Positions 61,954 through 64,000 of a stretch of DNA of 64,000 nt are shown piece by piece. Numbering within the stretch: the first letter of the stretch is position 1; each line of letters opens with the position of its first letter. A model generated the notes under the pieces. It did no database searches. It was not told the origin of the DNA and saw only the letters and a list, made by a program, of their open reading frames with translations. The position numbers and the translations under genes are program-made. The stretch is from Butyrivibrio sp. VCD2006 (GTDB taxonomy: Bacteria; Bacillota; Clostridia; Lachnospirales; Lachnospiraceae). The stretch is from positions 1-64,000 of the forward strand of contig NZ_AUIX01000002.1 of the NCBI RefSeq assembly GCF_000423925.1. Direction: 5' to 3'.

Positions 61954-63042
61954 ATGAGTAAACAAATGACAAAAAATGATGAGAGTTTCATCAAGAAGCT
62001 CGTTGGAAATCAGCTGTTTATTCCTGTCCTGGCACTTATTCTCCTGGCAGTAATAAACCTGATAAATGATCCTGGATTTTTCAAGATCACATTAGGAACT
62101 AACAATGCAGGTAATCCGGTTCTTTCAGGATACCTTATAACAATTCTGGATTACGGCTCAGAGCTCGGAATCCTGGCTATCGGTATGACACTTGTTACTG
62201 CTGCTTCAGGCGGACAGGATATTTCCGTCGGAGCTACAATAGCAATCGCAGGTTCAGCTATGCTGAGAGTTCTCTGCGGCGGTGTTTCAAGACCTACAGA
62301 GCTCGCAGCTCCTATCTTTGTTGCATTTATCGTAGCTTGCCTTGTTGGTATGGCTTGTGGTGCTTTCAATGGTATGCTGGTAGCGGTGTTCAAGATACAG
62401 CCAATGATTGCGACTCTGATACTGTTTACAGCAGGTCGTTCCATCGCAGCATGGATCAACAACAATGAGCTTCCTATCGTTCCGGACCCCAAGTTCGCTT
62501 ACTTCGGAAGCTTCATTCCCGGAATACCGGTTCCGACAACAGTTTTCATAGTTATTGCATGCATAATTGTTATTTCGCTTGTTCTTAAGTTTACAAACCT
62601 CGGACTTTACACACAGGCTGTTGGTATCAATGAGAATTCTTCAAGACTTAACGGTATCAACCCTACATTCATAAAGTTCCTCAGCTTTGTAATCCTTGGA
62701 CTTTGCGTAGCAGTTGCAGCACTTATCAAGGTCAGCAGACTTTCAACCATCAACTATTCAGTTATCGCAAAGGATATCGAGATGGATGCAATCCTTGCAG
62801 TAGCTCTTGGTGGAAATGCACTTTCAGGTGGTAAGTTCAACATGTGGGCTTCAATACTCGGTGCTTATGTAATTCAGTTCCTGACCACAACACTTTACAA
62901 ATTCAACGTTCAGTCAGATGCACTTGCAGCTTACAAGGCAGTAGTCGTTATTATCCTTGTTGTATTCTCAGCTCCTACAGTAAGAGATTACATGAAGCAG
63001 CTTGCAAAAAAGGTCGCACCTGCTAAGAAGGAGGTGGCCTGA
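61954..63042 (+). CDS. Sugar ABC transporter permease (YtfT-like)
   Basis: 362 residues with about nine or ten membrane segments. BPD_transp_2 motifs: IGMTLVTAASGGQDISVGATIA, GACNGMLVAVFKIQPMIATL-like and AVALGGNALSGGKFNMW. Pairs with the next gene, corresponding to YtfT and YjfF. Starts 3 bases after the ATPase stop region with GGGGGA upstream. Confidence 0.9.
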   Translation: MSKQMTKNDESFIKKLVGNQLFIPVLALILLAVINLINDPGFFKITLGTNNAGNPVLSGYLITILDYGSELGILAIGMTLVTAASGGQDISVGATIAIAGSAMLRVLCGGVSRPTELAAPIFVAFIVACLVGMACGAFNGMLVAVFKIQPMIATLILFTAGRSIAAWINNNELPIVPDPKFAYFGSFIPGIPVPTTVFIVIACIIVISLVLKFTNLGLYTQAVGINENSSRLNGINPTFIKFLSFVILGLCVAVAALIKVSRLSTINYSVIAKDIEMDAILAVALGGNALSGGKFNMWASILGAYVIQFLTTTLYKFNVQSDALAAYKAVVVIILVVFSAPTVRDYMKQLAKKVAPAKKEVA

Positions 63043-64000
63043 ATGACTAACTCAAATGAAAAGAAAAGTATTTTCGGCAAGATGAATGATACCAACCTTC
63101 TTCTTACGATCACCATAGTTATCTTTTTCCTGATGTACATTGGTGCTATCGTATTCCAGGGCGGTGCATTCACAAAGCCTCAGATGTTCTTTAACATCTT
63201 AAATGCAAACGCAGCTCTTATAATTACAGCATGCGGAATGAGTATTGTAATGATCTCCGGCGGAATTGATATTTCAGTCGGTGGTGTAGTTGCACTGGTA
63301 TCCATGTGCTGTGCGGTTTATCTTGATCACCACAATGGTAGTATTTTCGGATCAATCCTTATTGCACTTGGTATAGGTATCGCATATGGTCTGGTTCAGG
63401 GGTTCCTTGTAGCATATCTTGATATCCAGCCCTTCATCGTATCACTTGCAGGAATGTTCTTTGCAAGAGGTATGACCACAATCGTTAACACAGCACCTTT
63501 CAACGTAGCCAATGAGCAGTTCAATGCATTAAAGCTCACAAGAATCATTATTCCCGGTATGGGAACTACCAATAAAAAAGGTATCTATGTACCTGCTTAT
63601 GTTGAGATCGGTGTTATCGTTGCTCTTTTAATAGTAGTAGTAATGTTTGTTGTTCTTCGTTGGTCTAAACTCGGACGCAGCTTCTACGCTGTGGGCGGCA
63701 ACAAGCAGAGTGCACTTATGCTCGGTATCAATGTAAAGAGAACAAAGTTCCTTTCACACATGATCTGCAGCGTACTTGCTGGTATTGGCGGATATGTTTA
63801 CTTCCTCCATGTTGGTTCAGGTTCAGCCAGCCATGCAATGGGTATGGAAATGAACGCAATCGCTTCCTCCATCATCGGTGGCACAATGCTGACAGGTGGT
63901 GTAGGAAACATCATCGGAACACTTTTCGGAGTGCTCTCACTTAGTACAATTCAGAATATTGTTTCATCAGCCGGTCTTGACCAGGCTTGGTGGACAGGTA
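63043..64000 (+). CDS. Sugar ABC transporter permease (YjfF-like), cut by window end
   Basis: 319 codons seen. Starts immediately after the stop of the previous permease; GGAGG lies about 10 bases upstream. Membrane protein with ACGMSIVMISGGIDISVGGVVAL, IQPFIVSLAGMFFARG, YAVGGNKQSALMLGI and GGTMLTGGVGNIIGT, typical of the second permease of YtfQRT-YjfF-like systems. The 3' end lies outside the window. Confidence 0.9.
   Translation, partial: MTNSNEKKSIFGKMNDTNLLLTITIVIFFLMYIGAIVFQGGAFTKPQMFFNILNANAALIITACGMSIVMISGGIDISVGGVVALVSMCCAVYLDHHNGSIFGSILIALGIGIAYGLVQGFLVAYLDIQPFIVSLAGMFFARGMTTIVNTAPFNVANEQFNALKLTRIIIPGMGTTNKKGIYVPAYVEIGVIVALLIVVVMFVVLRWSKLGRSFYAVGGNKQSALMLGINVKRTKFLSHMICSVLAGIGGYVYFLHVGSGSASHAMGMEMNAIASSIIGGTMLTGGVGNIIGTLFGVLSLSTIQNIVSSAGLDQAWWTG

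Noticed and set aside
1..64000. tRNA or rRNA genes
   Set aside because: No cloverleaf or rRNA-like stretch was recognised on either strand by eye; a tRNAscan run would settle it.

Overview
The window looks like a chromosome segment of a motile, butyrate-forming Lachnospiraceae bacterium close to Butyrivibrio or Pseudobutyrivibrio. The evidence is adjacent phosphate butyryltransferase and butyrate kinase genes, a YesN/YesM two-component pair driving a sugar ABC transporter, strong Shine-Dalgarno sites, a sigma-28-type (flagellar) promoter, and a Firmicutes-style family of short intergenic repeats. The genus is inferred; the window holds no rRNA or other direct taxonomic marker.

Layout. 1-4.5 kb: the N-terminal part of an IS91-type transposase, a PilZ (c-di-GMP receptor) protein, a calcium-loop protein behind a sigma-28-like promoter, and a QueT-type queuosine-precursor transporter. 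4.5-25.5 kb: a long one-directional gene run. It starts with a TPP-dependent acetolactate-synthase-like enzyme, a NeuB-cupin protein, a radical SAM enzyme, a sugar epimerase/reductase and a C-methyltransferase. It continues with a pyruvyltransferase-family protein, beta-propeller, radical SAM and aldo/keto reductase proteins and five glycosyltransferase-like genes. 25.5-27.5 kb: two divergent genes for a secreted and a membrane-anchored surface protein. 28-41.2 kb: a second forward run. It has an acyl carrier protein plus adenylate-forming ligase at its start and a DltA-like ligase, formyltransferase and second carrier protein at its end, with WcbI-, DUF1919-, FkbM-, FrhB-, acetyltransferase-, radical SAM- and propeller-type tailoring genes between. 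41.2-44.3 kb: an alcohol dehydrogenase remnant, a further glycosyltransferase and a HipBA-like module. 44.5-49.5 kb: a large secreted acidic protein that shares a domain with the secreted protein at 25.7-26.8 kb, and a 923-residue protein of uncertain family. 49.9-56 kb is core metabolism: glnA, an ANTAR regulator, a hotdog thioesterase, an HD-GYP protein, ptb and buk. 56-64 kb: YesN/YesM regulators and a YtfQ-RT-YjfF-like sugar ABC importer, the last permease being cut by the window end.

How the genes may work together. The two glycan runs are visibly more AT-rich than the flanks and look like an accessory island that builds and heavily decorates an unusual surface or flagellar glycan. A short Rossmann-like module (pattern I-Y/W/F-G-x-G near its start) recurs in at least ten genes, alone or fused to methyltransferase, radical SAM, aldo/keto reductase, WcbI, acetyltransferase, FkbM or DUF1919 domains. 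Together with two carrier-protein/ligase sets, this is the best candidate for an undescribed system: a modular tailoring assembly in which one shared domain recruits many enzymes to a common substrate or scaffold. No flippase, polymerase, ABC exporter or initiating phosphosugar transferase was seen, so cytoplasmic protein glycosylation (for example of flagellin) is at least as plausible as a capsule. All functional proposals for the island are inference from domain resemblance.
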